In this document: in pieces, positions 18,007 through 27,271 of the stretch
Layout of the letters: each line of letters begins with the position of its first letter
Numbering within the stretch: position 1 is the stretch's first letter
Assembly (NCBI RefSeq): GCF_008370345.1
Contig: NZ_VTUU01000002.1
Span: 124,001 to 188,000, forward strand
Origin: Marinobacter salinexigens
GTDB taxonomy: Bacteria > Pseudomonadota > Gammaproteobacteria > Pseudomonadales > Oleiphilaceae
Reading direction: 5' to 3'
Length of the DNA stretch: 64,000 nt
Made by a program: the position numbers and the translations under genes
The notes under the pieces: generated by a model
What the model was told of the DNA's origin: nothing
The model's input: only the letters and a program-made list of their open reading frames with translations
Databases searched by the model: none

Positions 18007-18519
18007 TTACCACTCGCTGTGCTGCTCAGCCAGATCATTGGCAAAATTTTTCATCGCGTCCAGAGTCTTAAGCAGTGAGGCTGTGGAGCGATCCGGTCCG
18101 GTTTCTGCTGCGACGGCGATAATGTTCTCTGCACTCACTGTTTTTCGTGGGGCAGGGGGTCGGCTCTGGGCTGTTTCCAGCTGATCCAGATGGTTCCACC
18201 AGCTTCCGGCCTGTAGTTCCAGTTCCCGCAAACGCCGGAGTTCATTCGGGGTTTCGCCAATCACCACAGCGAGTTCCGCCAACGTGGATGGTTCTGCAGA
18301 CTTGTGTTGATAGAGTCTCGCGACCATCCCCAGAAGCAGCCTTCTCGACCGAATCATCAGTTCAATGGCGCCCTGAATGGCCGCCTCCCGCCTCAGTGCC
18401 TGCTCGGCTTCCGGTACTGCCGTGTTCGAGTTGCGGTCTGAAGCACCTTCTAACTGGCCAAGTAACGTGCGGGCCAGAAACAGCTTCTGAGAGACTAAAG
18501 AGTGCCACTGCGAGGCCAT
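18007..18519 (-). CDS. DUF6586-type conserved protein
   Basis: A 170-residue, mostly helical cytoplasmic protein, beginning MASQWHSLVSQKLFLARTLL. The region IQGAIELMIRSRRLLLGMVARLY and the paired ELELQAGSWWNHLDQLE resemble the uncharacterised PA3010 family, found in the same lexA-sulA neighbourhood of pseudomonads. No catalytic motif is seen. It lies upstream of the 86-residue gene on the same strand, with a 52-base gap, and is divergent from the DUF1329 gene. No function is known. Confidence 0.78.
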   Translation of the reverse strand: MASQWHSLVSQKLFLARTLLGQLEGASDRNSNTAVPEAEQALRREAAIQGAIELMIRSRRLLLGMVARLYQHKSAEPSTLAELAVVIGETPNELRRLRELELQAGSWWNHLDQLETAQSRPPAPRKTVSAENIIAVAAETGPDRSTASLLKTLDAMKNFANDLAEQHSEW

Positions 18520-18726
18520 GAGTTACCTACAACCGGAATAACGATTGGCCAGTTTACCACCTCCGTGGCTTCATTTCCTCCCCCATGGACCGGCTCCTCA
18601 CTGACACAAGAAGATACAAATTGCAGTTGAAACGGTCGTTTGAATTTGGTGAAAATGCCACGGGCAGCTCGGTATTGTATTGGCAATCCTGCTGCATAAC
18701 GGAATGATTTTCTGGAGGTGGTGAGG

Positions 18727-20085
18727 ATGCGTAACAAACTGGTCGCCGGTGTGGCAGCAGTGTTGGTCGGCTTCTCGACTCAGTCCCTGGCCAAGGTTAC
18801 TGAGGCGGAAGCGGCACGGCTGGATAAGGATCTGACTCCGTTGGGAGCAGAGCGGGCGGGCAACGCGTCAGGCACAATCCCGGCCTGGACCGGGGGCCTG
18901 AAAACGCCACCCGGAAACTGGAAGGCGGGAGATGTAGAGGTAAATCCTTACCCCGATGACCAGCCGATGTTTGTGATCAACGGTGATAATACCGATCTCT
19001 ATCGGGACAAACTGACCGATGGGCATTTGAAGCTGCTTCAGGAGTACGCTCCTGACTTTTACATGCCGGTTTACGAAACCCGTCGTAGTGCTGCGTTCCC
19101 GGATCGAATTTATCGAAAGACCAGGGAAAACGCCCTGACGGCCGAGTTGCTGGATAACGGTAATGGCGTACGGAACACTATTGCTACCAGCCCGTTCCCG
19201 ATTCCTGAAAATGGCCTTGAGGTGATCTGGAACCATATTCTCCGTTATCGGGGGGAAGAAGTTTCGTTCCGTAGTGCGTCTGCCACGCCGATGACCGACG
19301 GTTCATTTAACCCGGTGGTCAATCAATACGATTATTTCATCGCGTACAGTAAACAAGGGGCAGAGCTGGAAGAAATCGATAACAAGATTTTCTATCTGAA
19401 AACAGACACGATTTCTCCGCCTTCTATTGCTGGTACCATCACGCTTGTTCACGAAACCCTGGACCAGATCCGGTCGCCCCGCCTGGCCTGGCGCTATGAT
19501 TCGGGATCCCGTCGCCTGCGCCGGTCACCCAATCTTGCATATGAAACTGATCTGCCAAACTCTTCATCAATGCGCTCGGTTGACCAGAAAGATATGTACA
19601 ACGGTGCCCCCAACCAATACGACTGGACGCTCAAAGGGAAACGTGAGATCTACGTTCCTTATAACGCCTACCAGTTGCATGACGAAAGTGTGCGCCCTGA
19701 CGATGTGATTCGTCCACGCCACATCAATCAGGAACTGACCCGATATGAATTGCACCGGGTGTGGGTAGTTGAAGCCACGGTACGTACCGGTATCAGCCAT
19801 ATTTACAGTCGTCGTGTGTTCTATGTAGATGAAGACAGTTGGCAGATTCTCGTCTCTGAGGAGTACGATAATGCTGGCAATCTCTGGCGTGTTTCCGAAG
19901 CTCACAACATCAGCTACTACAGTGAGCCGGTGTTCTGGACTACCATGGAGATGACCTATGACCTCAAGGCCCAGCGGTATTACGTTGATGGCCTGAGCGA
20001 CGGATTCCCGGCATATGACTTCAGCCCCGGGTTCCGGAGCAAGGAGTTTTCGGCCTCCGCTGCCCGTCGCGCAGCTCGCCGCTAA
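18727..20085 (+). CDS. DUF1329 exported protein
   Basis: A 452-residue precursor with signal peptide MRNKLVAGVAAVLVGFSTQS cleaved after LA. The DUF1329 signature is clear: LTPLGAERAGNASGTIPAWTGG, then NPYPDDQPMFVINGDN, YRDKLTDGHLKLL and SRRVFYVDEDSWQILVSEEY. The family is periplasmic or outer-membrane associated, with a lipoprotein-carrier-like fold suggested, and often sits beside a DUF1302 protein and RND/lipid-related genes; neither is present here. ATG 18727 is preferred over GTG 18718 because GGAGG lies 8 bases before it. A rho-independent terminator follows. Confidence 0.9.
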   Translation: MRNKLVAGVAAVLVGFSTQSLAKVTEAEAARLDKDLTPLGAERAGNASGTIPAWTGGLKTPPGNWKAGDVEVNPYPDDQPMFVINGDNTDLYRDKLTDGHLKLLQEYAPDFYMPVYETRRSAAFPDRIYRKTRENALTAELLDNGNGVRNTIATSPFPIPENGLEVIWNHILRYRGEEVSFRSASATPMTDGSFNPVVNQYDYFIAYSKQGAELEEIDNKIFYLKTDTISPPSIAGTITLVHETLDQIRSPRLAWRYDSGSRRLRRSPNLAYETDLPNSSSMRSVDQKDMYNGAPNQYDWTLKGKREIYVPYNAYQLHDESVRPDDVIRPRHINQELTRYELHRVWVVEATVRTGISHIYSRRVFYVDEDSWQILVSEEYDNAGNLWRVSEAHNISYYSEPVFWTTMEMTYDLKAQRYYVDGLSDGFPAYDFSPGFRSKEFSASAARRAARR

Positions 20086-20100
20086 ACTCCTCACCAGCAA

Positions 20101-20130
20101 AAGGGGCCGGTTTTACCGGCCCCTTTTTGT
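20101..20130 (+). terminator. Rho-independent terminator after the DUF1329 gene
   Basis: GGGGCCGG and CCGGCCCC (20103-20110, 20116-20123) pair perfectly over 8 bp with a 5-base loop, followed by TTTTT. It lies 18 bases after the stop and separates the DUF1329 gene from the flagellar cluster. Confidence 0.93.
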
Positions 20131-20165
20131 TTTGCTAACGGCAAATGCATACAAGGAGACAGGCG

Positions 20166-20495
20166 ATGGCGGATGTAAAAGCTCACCTGGATAAACTGGA
20201 TCGTCTGATGGGGGATCTTGGCCGGGCCCTCGCAGACAGCGACTGGGAGGCGCTCGCAAAGTTGAATGCTGAGGTCAAGCCCTCAGTAGAGCCACTGATG
20301 GCATCTCTGGCAGCCGGAGAAGTGGATGCAGAAACTGTGCGTACACGGTTGCAGGAAATACAGCAATTTGTTGACGCGGCCAACGCGAGTGCCGAAAAGG
20401 CGAGAAATGAGGCGCGGGAAGCCCTGAAGGGGGTCAATCAGAACCGTAATGCAGCCAGAACTTATCAGAATGTTTCGACGAATCGCTCATCTTAG
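20166..20495 (+). CDS. Small coiled-coil protein, FliT/FleP-like, upstream of fleQ
   Basis: A 109-residue acidic, all-helical protein (MADVKAHLDKLDRLMGDLGR; TRLQEIQQFVDAANASAEKA). Its size, helical character and place directly before fleQ match the FliT-like/FleP gene between fliS and fleQ in pseudomonads. Those proteins act as flagellar export chaperones or regulators. Similarity is too low to be certain, and fliD/fliS are absent here. ATG 20166 has AAGGAGA 8 bases upstream. A FleQ-box look-alike begins one base after its stop. Confidence 0.6.
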   Translation: MADVKAHLDKLDRLMGDLGRALADSDWEALAKLNAEVKPSVEPLMASLAAGEVDAETVRTRLQEIQQFVDAANASAEKARNEAREALKGVNQNRNAARTYQNVSTNRSS

Positions 20496-20496
20496 C

Positions 20497-20534
20497 GTCA
20501 TAAAATTGACTCCGACGCGCTTACAGTCTTAAAT
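20497..20534 (+). promoter_or_regulatory. fleQ sigma-70 promoter with an overlapping FleQ-box look-alike
   Basis: TTGACT (20506-20511), a 17-base spacer and TTAAAT (20529-20534) make a good sigma-70 promoter, 32 bases before fleQ. GTCATAAAATTGAC (20497-20510) matches the published P. aeruginosa FleQ box GTCANTAAATTGAC at all but one defined position and covers the -35. Binding there would be expected to block RNA polymerase, that is, negative autoregulation. Confidence 0.75.
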
Positions 20535-20565
20535 ACGGCACAAATCCATGAAGAGATTTCACTGA

Positions 20566-22005
20566 ATGCCTCAAGACAACAAGGTGCTGGTGCTGAGCGA
20601 GGATGAATCGAGACGTCGGGATATCGTCACGATTCTGGAGTTTATTGGAGAAGAAGACATTGTGTCCGGTGAGGATGCCTTCGCAATGCTCGGATCTGGC
20701 AGCGATGCATTGGCTGACGTATCTATGGCGATTATGAATGGTGAAGATGCTTCTGTCGCTGATACGGTCACGGGCCTTTGTACGGCGGTTCAGGGGATTC
20801 CGGTCCTGATGATCGGAGACCCGGCTCTCAAAGGGTTGTCGGATGATGATTCGGCGCGGGTTATCGCCCGGATGGAATGGCCGCTTAATTACACCAAGTT
20901 CGTGGATTCTCTGTACCGGGCCCAGATCTTTCGGGATCAGTTCAGCCGCTCCCGGGAACGGGGACAGCAGCGTGGGTTACAGTTGTTTCGCAGCCTGGTA
21001 GGTACCAGTCGCAGCGTACAACAGGTTCGCCAGCTCATGGAGCAGGTGGCGGATAAGGAAGTCAGTGTGCTGATTACAGGTGAGTCCGGTACTGGCAAGG
21101 AGGTGGTTGCCCGCAACCTCCACTACCATTCAACACGCCGTGATAAGCCCTTTGTACCGGTTAACTGCGGCGCGATTCCCGCCGAACTTCTTGAGAGTGA
21201 ACTCTTTGGCCACGAGAAAGGTGCTTTCACCGGCGCGATTACCGCTCGGGTAGGGCGTTTCGAAATGGCGGAAGGCGGTACGCTGTTCCTGGACGAAATA
21301 GGCGATATGCCTCTGAACATGCAGGTGAAAATTCTGCGGGTGCTTCAGGAGCGCACGTTCGAGCGTGTTGGCAGTAATCGTACTCAGTCTGCGGATGTCA
21401 GGGTCATTGCAGCAACCCACAAGAACCTTGAGGACATGATAGAGTCCGGGGATTTCCGGGAAGATCTTTACTATCGGCTCAATGTATTCCCGATCGAGAT
21501 GCCAGCGCTAAGGGACAGGGTTGAAGATATTCCTTTGTTGATCAACGAGCTGATCTCCCGGATGGAAAAGGAGAAGCGTGGCTCGTTGCGGATGAATTCA
21601 GCGGCGATCATGAGCTTGTGCCGCCATGACTGGCCAGGCAATGTCCGGGAATTGGCGAATCTCGTTGAGCGTCTGGCTATCATGCATCCTTACGGCGTGA
21701 TCGGGGTTCAGGAGTTGCCGAAGAAGTTCCGGTATGTGGACGACTATGATGAGAATCGCCCGGTGGATGATTCCGGAATGCCGTCGGGTGTGCCGGGACT
21801 GGTGGGGCTGGATGCGCCGGCATTGTTGCCGGTTAATGGCATTGATCTGAAGGACTATCTGTCCAATCTGGAGAAGCAGTTGATTCAGCAGGCGCTGGAC
21901 GAAGCCAGCGGCGTGGTTGCCAGGGCTGCTGAGAAGCTCCGGATTCGCCGCACTACTCTGGTGGAGAAGGTCCGCAAATACGGCCTTCGGGAAGAAGAGG
22001 TCTGA
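20566..22005 (+). CDS. fleQ: FleQ, sigma-54-dependent flagellar master activator
   Basis: A 479-residue enhancer-binding protein. The N-terminal FleQ/REC-like domain (1-120) has no phosphorylatable Asp at the usual place ([10 protein letters not shown]). The AAA+ domain has Walker A GESGTGKE, the sigma-54 loop GAFTGA and Walker [17 protein letters not shown] at 140-144 corresponds to the c-di-GMP-binding motif of P. aeruginosa FleQ. A Fis-type HTH is at the C-terminus ([20 protein letters not shown]). It activates class II flagellar promoters with RpoN and is held in check by FleN, encoded at 47.3 kb. It heads the cluster and probably controls its own promoter. Confidence 0.96.
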   Translation: MPQDNKVLVLSEDESRRRDIVTILEFIGEEDIVSGEDAFAMLGSGSDALADVSMAIMNGEDASVADTVTGLCTAVQGIPVLMIGDPALKGLSDDDSARVIARMEWPLNYTKFVDSLYRAQIFRDQFSRSRERGQQRGLQLFRSLVGTSRSVQQVRQLMEQVADKEVSVLITGESGTGKEVVARNLHYHSTRRDKPFVPVNCGAIPAELLESELFGHEKGAFTGAITARVGRFEMAEGGTLFLDEIGDMPLNMQVKILRVLQERTFERVGSNRTQSADVRVIAATHKNLEDMIESGDFREDLYYRLNVFPIEMPALRDRVEDIPLLINELISRMEKEKRGSLRMNSAAIMSLCRHDWPGNVRELANLVERLAIMHPYGVIGVQELPKKFRYVDDYDENRPVDDSGMPSGVPGLVGLDAPALLPVNGIDLKDYLSNLEKQLIQQALDEASGVVARAAEKLRIRRTTLVEKVRKYGLREEEV

Positions 22006-22047
22006 AGCTGATCGGCTCACGGTTATAACGGTTTCAGTCTCCTTATT

Positions 22048-22080
22048 ACGGCGTCAAAGGTTTGTAACCTGCGACGCCGT
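22048..22080 (+). terminator. Large hairpin between fleQ and fleS
   Basis: ACGGCGTC and GACGCCGT (22048-22055, 22073-22080) pair over 8 bp and enclose a second small stem AGGTT/AACCT. It lies 43 bases after the fleQ stop and ends in TGTCATTTC, not a clean U-tract. It probably attenuates fleQ transcription before the fleSR promoter. Confidence 0.55.
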
Positions 22081-22162
22081 TGTCATTTCAGGGCGACGTA
22101 AAATTGTCATCCTCGATCCTTTTAAATTTCTTTCTAACTGAAAATTAAGAAAAAAATCAAGT

Positions 22163-22178
22163 TGGCACGCTGCTCGCT
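22163..22178 (+). promoter_or_regulatory. Sigma-54 promoter of fleSR
   Basis: TGGCACGCTGCTCGCT fits TGGCACG-N4-TTGCW with one mismatch in the -12 box (TCGC) and the invariant GG-N10-GC spacing. It lies about 65 bases before fleS, after an A+T-rich stretch (22115-22160). A weak FleQ-like palindrome (22095-22108) lies about 60 bases upstream. FleQ activation of fleSR is the known arrangement in P. aeruginosa. Confidence 0.88.
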
Positions 22179-22244
22179 TGGGACCGTGTACACGAATCAT
22201 CCGAATGGTTCGGTCCGGCATCGGACCGGTCAGGGGGCAAGTTT

Positions 22245-23483
22245 ATGAGTCAGGCACAATCCATGGTCCACTCCGAAATGCATCAGGCGCAGGCGAATGC
22301 AGCGGCGGACGCTAATGACAAGGTGACCGCGTTGTTTCCCGCCCAGGGTGAAGAGGCCGTGGACTCTGCGCTGGAGATGTTTAATCGCATGTCCCGGCAG
22401 ATCACCGACTCATACCGAACTCTCGAATCCCGGGTGAACCAGCTTTCTGGTGAGCTGACCCAAGAAACCATGCAGCGACAGCAGGAACTGGAAGAGAAAG
22501 AACAACTGGCTGATCGACTCTCCACGCTTCTGAAGGCCTTGCCGGCTGGGGTCGTCGTGCTGGACAGTCAGGGCGTGGTTACCCAGACAAACCCGGCAGC
22601 GATTTCGCTTCTCGGTGAGCCACTGGATGGAGAGCGTTGGGTTGACGTGATTCGCCGTTGCTTTGCGCCCCGTCGAGATGATGGCCATGAAGTATCCCTC
22701 AAGGATGGTCGCCGGGTCAGTATTGAAATCCGGACCATGGAAAACCAGCCAGGGCAGTTGATCCTGCTAACGGATCTGACCGAAACCCGTCAGCTTCAGT
22801 CCCAGCTTGCCCACGCCCAGCGTCTGTCCGCCATGGGCAAAATGGTGGCCTCTCTGGCCCACCAGATTCGTACGCCACTCTCTGCGGCCATTCTCTACGG
22901 TGGGCATCTTACTCAGGACGATCTGGACGATGAAATGCGCCAGCGTTGTGCCTCGCGGCTGATGTCCCGGCTGACCCATCTGGAACAGCAAGTCCGGGAT
23001 ATGCTCATTTTTGCCCGCGGCGAAACCCGCCTGGCGGAACAGCTGTCAGTGGGGAAGCTGGTATCTGCCTTGGGAGCGGCTCTTGATGGTATCAAGCGTA
23101 CACCGGCTACCACGGTGACCTTCAATCATGCCGGAGGCGGGGACCGCCGTCTGATGTGTAACCGGGATGCTCTGGTTGGTGCATGTACAAATCTCGTCAA
23201 TAACAGTATTGAGGCGGGCGCAAGTGCCGTGCAGGTGGATGTGGCGTCCGAAGCGGGTGACCTGGTGATTCGGGTCGCCGACAACGGCCCGGGATTTGAC
23301 ACCGCGGAAGCCGGTCGCCTGGTTGAGGCTTTCTATACCACCAAGTCCCATGGAACCGGGCTTGGTCTTGCGGTGGTTCAGGCCGTAGTCAAGGCGCATC
23401 AGGGACGGTTTTCCATTGAATCGCCGGAGCAGGGTGGCGCCTTGGCAACCCTGCGCCTGCCGCAATTGAAGAATAACGGATAA
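22245..23483 (+). CDS. fleS: FleS, sensor histidine kinase of the flagellar cascade
   Basis: A 412-residue soluble kinase without membrane segments. A coiled-coil N-terminus (residues 40-95) precedes a PAS domain (LPAGVVVLDSQGVVTQTNPA). The HisKA box SLAHQIRTPL has the phospho-acceptor His206. The HATPase domain shows NLVNNSIEAGA (N box), VADNGPGFD (G1) and SHGTGLGLAVVQAVVKAHQG (G2). It phosphorylates FleR, encoded 12 bases downstream, to turn on class III hook/basal-body genes. The input signal is unknown. Expression is from the sigma-54 promoter at 22163. Confidence 0.95.
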   Translation: MSQAQSMVHSEMHQAQANAAADANDKVTALFPAQGEEAVDSALEMFNRMSRQITDSYRTLESRVNQLSGELTQETMQRQQELEEKEQLADRLSTLLKALPAGVVVLDSQGVVTQTNPAAISLLGEPLDGERWVDVIRRCFAPRRDDGHEVSLKDGRRVSIEIRTMENQPGQLILLTDLTETRQLQSQLAHAQRLSAMGKMVASLAHQIRTPLSAAILYGGHLTQDDLDDEMRQRCASRLMSRLTHLEQQVRDMLIFARGETRLAEQLSVGKLVSALGAALDGIKRTPATTVTFNHAGGGDRRLMCNRDALVGACTNLVNNSIEAGASAVQVDVASEAGDLVIRVADNGPGFDTAEAGRLVEAFYTTKSHGTGLGLAVVQAVVKAHQGRFSIESPEQGGALATLRLPQLKNNG

Positions 23484-23495
23484 TCGGAGAAAACC

Positions 23496-24932
23496 ATGGC
23501 CAAAGCTCAGATTCTGATCGTTGAAGATGATCACGACCTGCGTGAAGCGCTGGTCACCACGTTGGAACTGGCGAAATTCCGGGTGCGGGAGGCGTGCGAT
23601 GCCCGTGAGGCATTGGCCAGTCTGGCTGAGTCACCGGTAGATATGGTGGTCAGCGACGTTAATATGCCCGGTATGTCTGGTCATGAATTGCTGTCTGAAG
23701 TCCAGCGGCTCTATCCGGGGCTGCCGATGATGCTGATTACCGCCTATGGTCAGATCAGTCATGCGGTTTCTGCCATGCAGTCGGGCGCTATCGATTATCT
23801 TGTCAAACCATTCGAGCCACAGGTTCTGGTGGATGCGGTGACCAAGGTCGTTGGAGGCGTTCGCCAGAAGGCAACGGATGCCCCGGTCGCCGAGGATCCG
23901 GTCAGTAAACGCATGTTCCAGCTGGCAGCGAAAGTCGCAGGCAGCGATTCCACGGTCATGATTTCCGGGGAGAGCGGTACCGGTAAGGAAGTGCTGGCTC
24001 GTTACATACATCAGCAATCCCCCCGGGCAGATCAGCCCTTTGTGGCGATCAACTGTGCTGCGATTCCGGAAAACATGCTGGAAGCCATTCTGTTTGGCCA
24101 TGAGAAGGGCGCCTTTACGGGAGCGGTATCTGCATCGCCGGGCAAGTTTGAGCAGGCTAACGGCGGTACGATTTTGCTGGACGAAATCTCCGAGATGGAT
24201 CTGGGGCTGCAATCCAAGCTGCTGCGGGTTTTGCAGGAGCGAGAAGTTGAGAGGGTGGGTGGCCGGAAAACCATTGCCCTGGACGTGCGAGTGATTGCAA
24301 CCACCAACCGGGATCTCGCCGACTATGTGCGGGAAGGACAATTCCGGGAAGACCTGTATTACCGTCTGACCGTTTTCCCGATGCATTGGCAGCCACTCCG
24401 GGAGCGCCCGCTGGATATCATGCCGTTGGCGACCTCTTTGCTGAAAAAACACTGCCGCAAGATGAAACTGACAGGGATTGCCTTCGCGCCGGATGCCAGA
24501 TCTGCCCTGATGAGCCACGCCTGGCCAGGCAATGTGAGAGAGTTGGATAACGCCATCCAGCGGTCACTGGTACTGCACCAGGGTAACGTGATCCATGAGG
24601 GCGACCTTTGCCTTGAGCTGGGAATCACCGGGCGTGAAATTTACGCGTCGGCTGTCGAGCCGGTGGAGCGCTGCCAGCCGGCCGATTCAACCGAACCCAT
24701 GCCCTCCGGGAATGCCGCGCAGGAGTCATTGCAAGAGGAGCATGCCGCTTCCCTTGGTGACGATCTGAGGCAGCAGGAGTTCCGGATTATCATTCAAACC
24801 CTCAAGAAGGAGCGCGGGCGGAGAAACCGCGCTGCTGAGCAGCTGGGCATCAGTCCGCGCACATTGCGCTACAAGTTGGCGCAAATGCGGGATGCGGGGA
24901 TAGACCTCGATGCGGAACTGGCTATGGCGTAG
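23496..24932 (+). CDS. fleR: FleR, sigma-54-dependent response regulator
   Basis: A 478-residue NtrC-type protein. The REC domain has the phospho-acceptor Asp54 (VVSDVNMPGM) and Lys in YLVKPFEP. The AAA+ domain has [14 protein letters not shown] and GGTILLDEISEMD, and the C-terminal Fis-type HTH is RNRAAEQLGISPRTLRYKLA. Phosphorylated by FleS, it activates RpoN-dependent hook and rod operons, which lie elsewhere in the genome. A rho-independent terminator closes the operon. Confidence 0.95.
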   Translation: MAKAQILIVEDDHDLREALVTTLELAKFRVREACDAREALASLAESPVDMVVSDVNMPGMSGHELLSEVQRLYPGLPMMLITAYGQISHAVSAMQSGAIDYLVKPFEPQVLVDAVTKVVGGVRQKATDAPVAEDPVSKRMFQLAAKVAGSDSTVMISGESGTGKEVLARYIHQQSPRADQPFVAINCAAIPENMLEAILFGHEKGAFTGAVSASPGKFEQANGGTILLDEISEMDLGLQSKLLRVLQEREVERVGGRKTIALDVRVIATTNRDLADYVREGQFREDLYYRLTVFPMHWQPLRERPLDIMPLATSLLKKHCRKMKLTGIAFAPDARSALMSHAWPGNVRELDNAIQRSLVLHQGNVIHEGDLCLELGITGREIYASAVEPVERCQPADSTEPMPSGNAAQESLQEEHAASLGDDLRQQEFRIIIQTLKKERGRRNRAAEQLGISPRTLRYKLAQMRDAGIDLDAELAMA

Positions 24933-24969
24933 CCCGCCCTTGGCTGAATCCTGACGAATCCTTCGTACT

Positions 24970-24993
24970 GGCACCCTTCCGGGTGCCTTTTTT
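24970..24993 (+). terminator. Rho-independent terminator after fleR
   Basis: GGCACCC and GGGTGCC (24970-24976, 24981-24987) form a 7-bp stem with a TTCC loop, followed by TTTTTT, 37 bases after the fleR stop. Confidence 0.92.
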
Positions 24994-25077
24994 ATGTCTG
25001 TCAAAAGTCCGTCATCTTTAAATGATGCTTGCCAGTAATGTCTTCTAATATATTGAAAAATAATAGTAAAAGGTTTC

Positions 25078-25094
25078 TGGCCTGCCCCTTGCTT
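25078..25094 (+). promoter_or_regulatory. Sigma-54 promoter of the fliE operon
   Basis: TGGCCTGCCCCTTGCTT has GG and GC at exact -24/-12 spacing and a perfect TTGCT. It follows a very A+T-rich segment (25020-25075) suited to DNA bending by IHF, and starts 82 bases before fliE. It would drive fliEFGHIJ under FleQ control. Confidence 0.88.
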
Positions 25095-25159
25095 ACAAGC
25101 ATGTAACAGTGTTTCACGAGTAAGTCCTTCCTGGATGGGGGAGGAATCGGGGGAGAGTT

Positions 25160-25528
25160 ATGGTCCAGCGTGCCGACATCAATAGTGTGCTTTCTGATAT
25201 TCGATCTCTGCGAGCGCAGATGGCGCAGAACCAGCGTATCGAGCAGGATCAGTCGGTCCGGGGCCGGATTGATGGTCCGCGTCAGGTTCAGGAAATCCAG
25301 CAAACGCCGAGCTTTAACGACATGCTCAGCAATGCGGTGAACAGCGTGAATGACCTGCAGCAGAACGCAAGTGAACTCCGGACCGCCTACGATATGGGCG
25401 ACCCCAATGTGGATATCACCCGCGTTATGATTGCGGCCCAGAAATCTTCGGTGTCGTTCGAGGCGCTGACCCAGGTGCGTAACCGGGTCGTTCGCGCTTA
25501 TGAAGACATCATGAACATGCCGATCTGA
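25160..25528 (+). CDS. fliE: FliE, MS-ring/rod junction protein
   Basis: A 122-residue FliE. The C-terminal signature is clear: FNDMLSNAVNSVNDLQQNAS, then MGDPNVDITRVMIAAQKSSV and ending RVVRAYEDIMNMPI. It joins the FliF ring to the proximal rod and is exported early by the flagellar type III system. The ATG at 25160 follows GGGGGAGA. It is the first gene of the sigma-54-driven fliEFGHIJ run; fliF starts 15 bases later. Confidence 0.96.
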   Translation: MVQRADINSVLSDIRSLRAQMAQNQRIEQDQSVRGRIDGPRQVQEIQQTPSFNDMLSNAVNSVNDLQQNASELRTAYDMGDPNVDITRVMIAAQKSSVSFEALTQVRNRVVRAYEDIMNMPI

Positions 25529-25543
25529 TAACGGAGCAGAGAC

Positions 25544-27271
25544 ATGGCCAGCGTTCCTGCAGATACTGCGTCAACCAATATGCCTGCGGCCCAGGAGAGT
25601 CATGATGCTCCTGAGAGCGGCAGCGATCTGTTCCTTGGTTTTAACCGGCTGAACCTGCTTCGCCAGATTGGCCTGATGGTGGGCCTTGCAGCCAGCGTAG
25701 CCCTTGGTGTGGCTGTTGTGCTTTGGGCTCAGGAACCCAACTATCAGCCGGTGGTTGGTGATTTGTCTGGCTACAATCCGCAGGACGTTACCACGATCCT
25801 GGAAAGTAACGGCATCGACTACAAAATGGATCCCCGTACCGGTGCGCTGCTGGTTCCTTCCGAGCAGGTATACAACGCGCGTCTGAAACTGGCGGCCGAG
25901 GGGGTTACCGATCAGAAAACCCTGGGGTACGAACTGCTGGATCAGGATCGCGGACTGGGTACGTCCCAATTCATGGAAACTGTCAGCTATCGCCGTGGTC
26001 TTGAGGGCGAGCTGGCCCGCACTATTGCCGCTATGCGTGGTGTTCGCAATGCCCGGGTGCATCTGGCCATTCCTGAGCGCTCGGTGTTTGTTAGAGATAC
26101 CCGGGAACCGTCCGCCTCTGTGTTCCTCGAGGTATTTGCTGGTCGTCGTCCCGAGCAGGAGCAGATCAGCGCCATCGTCAATCTGGTGGCGGGCAGCGTT
26201 CCGCTGATGAAAAGAGACAGCGTCACCGTTGTGGATCAGAACGGCAACCTCCTGACCGGGGAAGAGGTCAAGAACGATACTGACCGGATGAAGGACCAGT
26301 ATGAATACACAGCGCAGGTTGAAGAGCGACTGAGCCGGCGGGTGGCGTCATTGATTGCGCCAATCGTCGGGGAAGGGCGGTACCGGACCGAGGTATCGGC
26401 AGACCTGGACTTCTCTTCTGTTGAACGTGCGGAAGAGGTCTTCAATCCTGATCAGCAGGCAATCAGAAGTGAGCGGGAACTGACCGAACAGCGAAACTCC
26501 AATGGGCCGGTGGGTATCCCGGGGGCCTTATCGAACCAGCCTCCCGCCAACGCGACGGTGCCCGAGCAAGCTAACGGTAATGCCCAGGGCGGAGCCAATG
26601 CGAACGGCGAGAATGCCCCGGCAGCGCCTCCGGTTAATGTCCGGACTGAGGCCACTCGCAACTACGAGATGGATCGCAGTGTCAGCTATATCCGGCAGGA
26701 GCTGGGGCGGGTCAAACGTGTAACGGTGGCCCTTGCCGTTGATGATATGAAAGTTGTTAATCCGGAAACCGGCGAAGTGAGTTACCAGCCCTGGCCAGAG
26801 CAGGAACTCCAGAGGCTGAGTATGCTGGTCCGGGATGCTGTTGGATATTCGGCAGCCCGGGGTGACAGCGTTACCGTTATGAATACGGCGTTCGCGCCAG
26901 AGGAAGCCGTGGTGTTTGATGCCCCGGGCTTCTGGGAACAACCCTGGTTCTGGGATCTTATGAAGCAAGTGCTGGCTGGCTTGGTCATTCTGGTTCTGGT
27001 GCTTGGGCTGCTGCGCCCGACCCTGAAAAGCCTGTCTGGCGGTGGTAAGGAAGAGCGCGGCGGTGATCTGGCGGAAACCGGCTACGGAGATCTGGACGGT
27101 ATTGAAGGCGGAGATGCGCTCAAAGCGGCCATGTCTTCTCAGGATGAACTGCTTTTGCCGGGCGCAACGGACAGCTATGATAGGCAGCTGAATGCATTGA
27201 AAGGCCTGATTGCGGAAGACCCGGGGCGGGTTGCCCAGGTCATGCGCCAGTGGGTGAATGTCGATGACTGA
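25544..27271 (+). CDS. fliF: FliF, flagellar MS-ring protein
   Basis: A 575-residue protein, family length. The first membrane helix (IGLMVGLAASVALGVAVVLW, about 43-62) and the second near residue 480 (VLAGLVILVLVLGLL) bracket the periplasmic ring-building motifs (FMETVSYRRGLEGELARTIA; VRNARVHLAIPERS). An Asn/Ala-rich low-complexity loop (NGNAQGGANANGENAPAAPP) lies in the middle. The C-terminal cytoplasmic tail, ending QVMRQWVNVDD, is the FliG-binding helix. It overlaps fliG by 14 bp. Confidence 0.97.
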   Translation: MASVPADTASTNMPAAQESHDAPESGSDLFLGFNRLNLLRQIGLMVGLAASVALGVAVVLWAQEPNYQPVVGDLSGYNPQDVTTILESNGIDYKMDPRTGALLVPSEQVYNARLKLAAEGVTDQKTLGYELLDQDRGLGTSQFMETVSYRRGLEGELARTIAAMRGVRNARVHLAIPERSVFVRDTREPSASVFLEVFAGRRPEQEQISAIVNLVAGSVPLMKRDSVTVVDQNGNLLTGEEVKNDTDRMKDQYEYTAQVEERLSRRVASLIAPIVGEGRYRTEVSADLDFSSVERAEEVFNPDQQAIRSERELTEQRNSNGPVGIPGALSNQPPANATVPEQANGNAQGGANANGENAPAAPPVNVRTEATRNYEMDRSVSYIRQELGRVKRVTVALAVDDMKVVNPETGEVSYQPWPEQELQRLSMLVRDAVGYSAARGDSVTVMNTAFAPEEAVVFDAPGFWEQPWFWDLMKQVLAGLVILVLVLGLLRPTLKSLSGGGKEERGGDLAETGYGDLDGIEGGDALKAAMSSQDELLLPGATDSYDRQLNALKGLIAEDPGRVAQVMRQWVNVDD

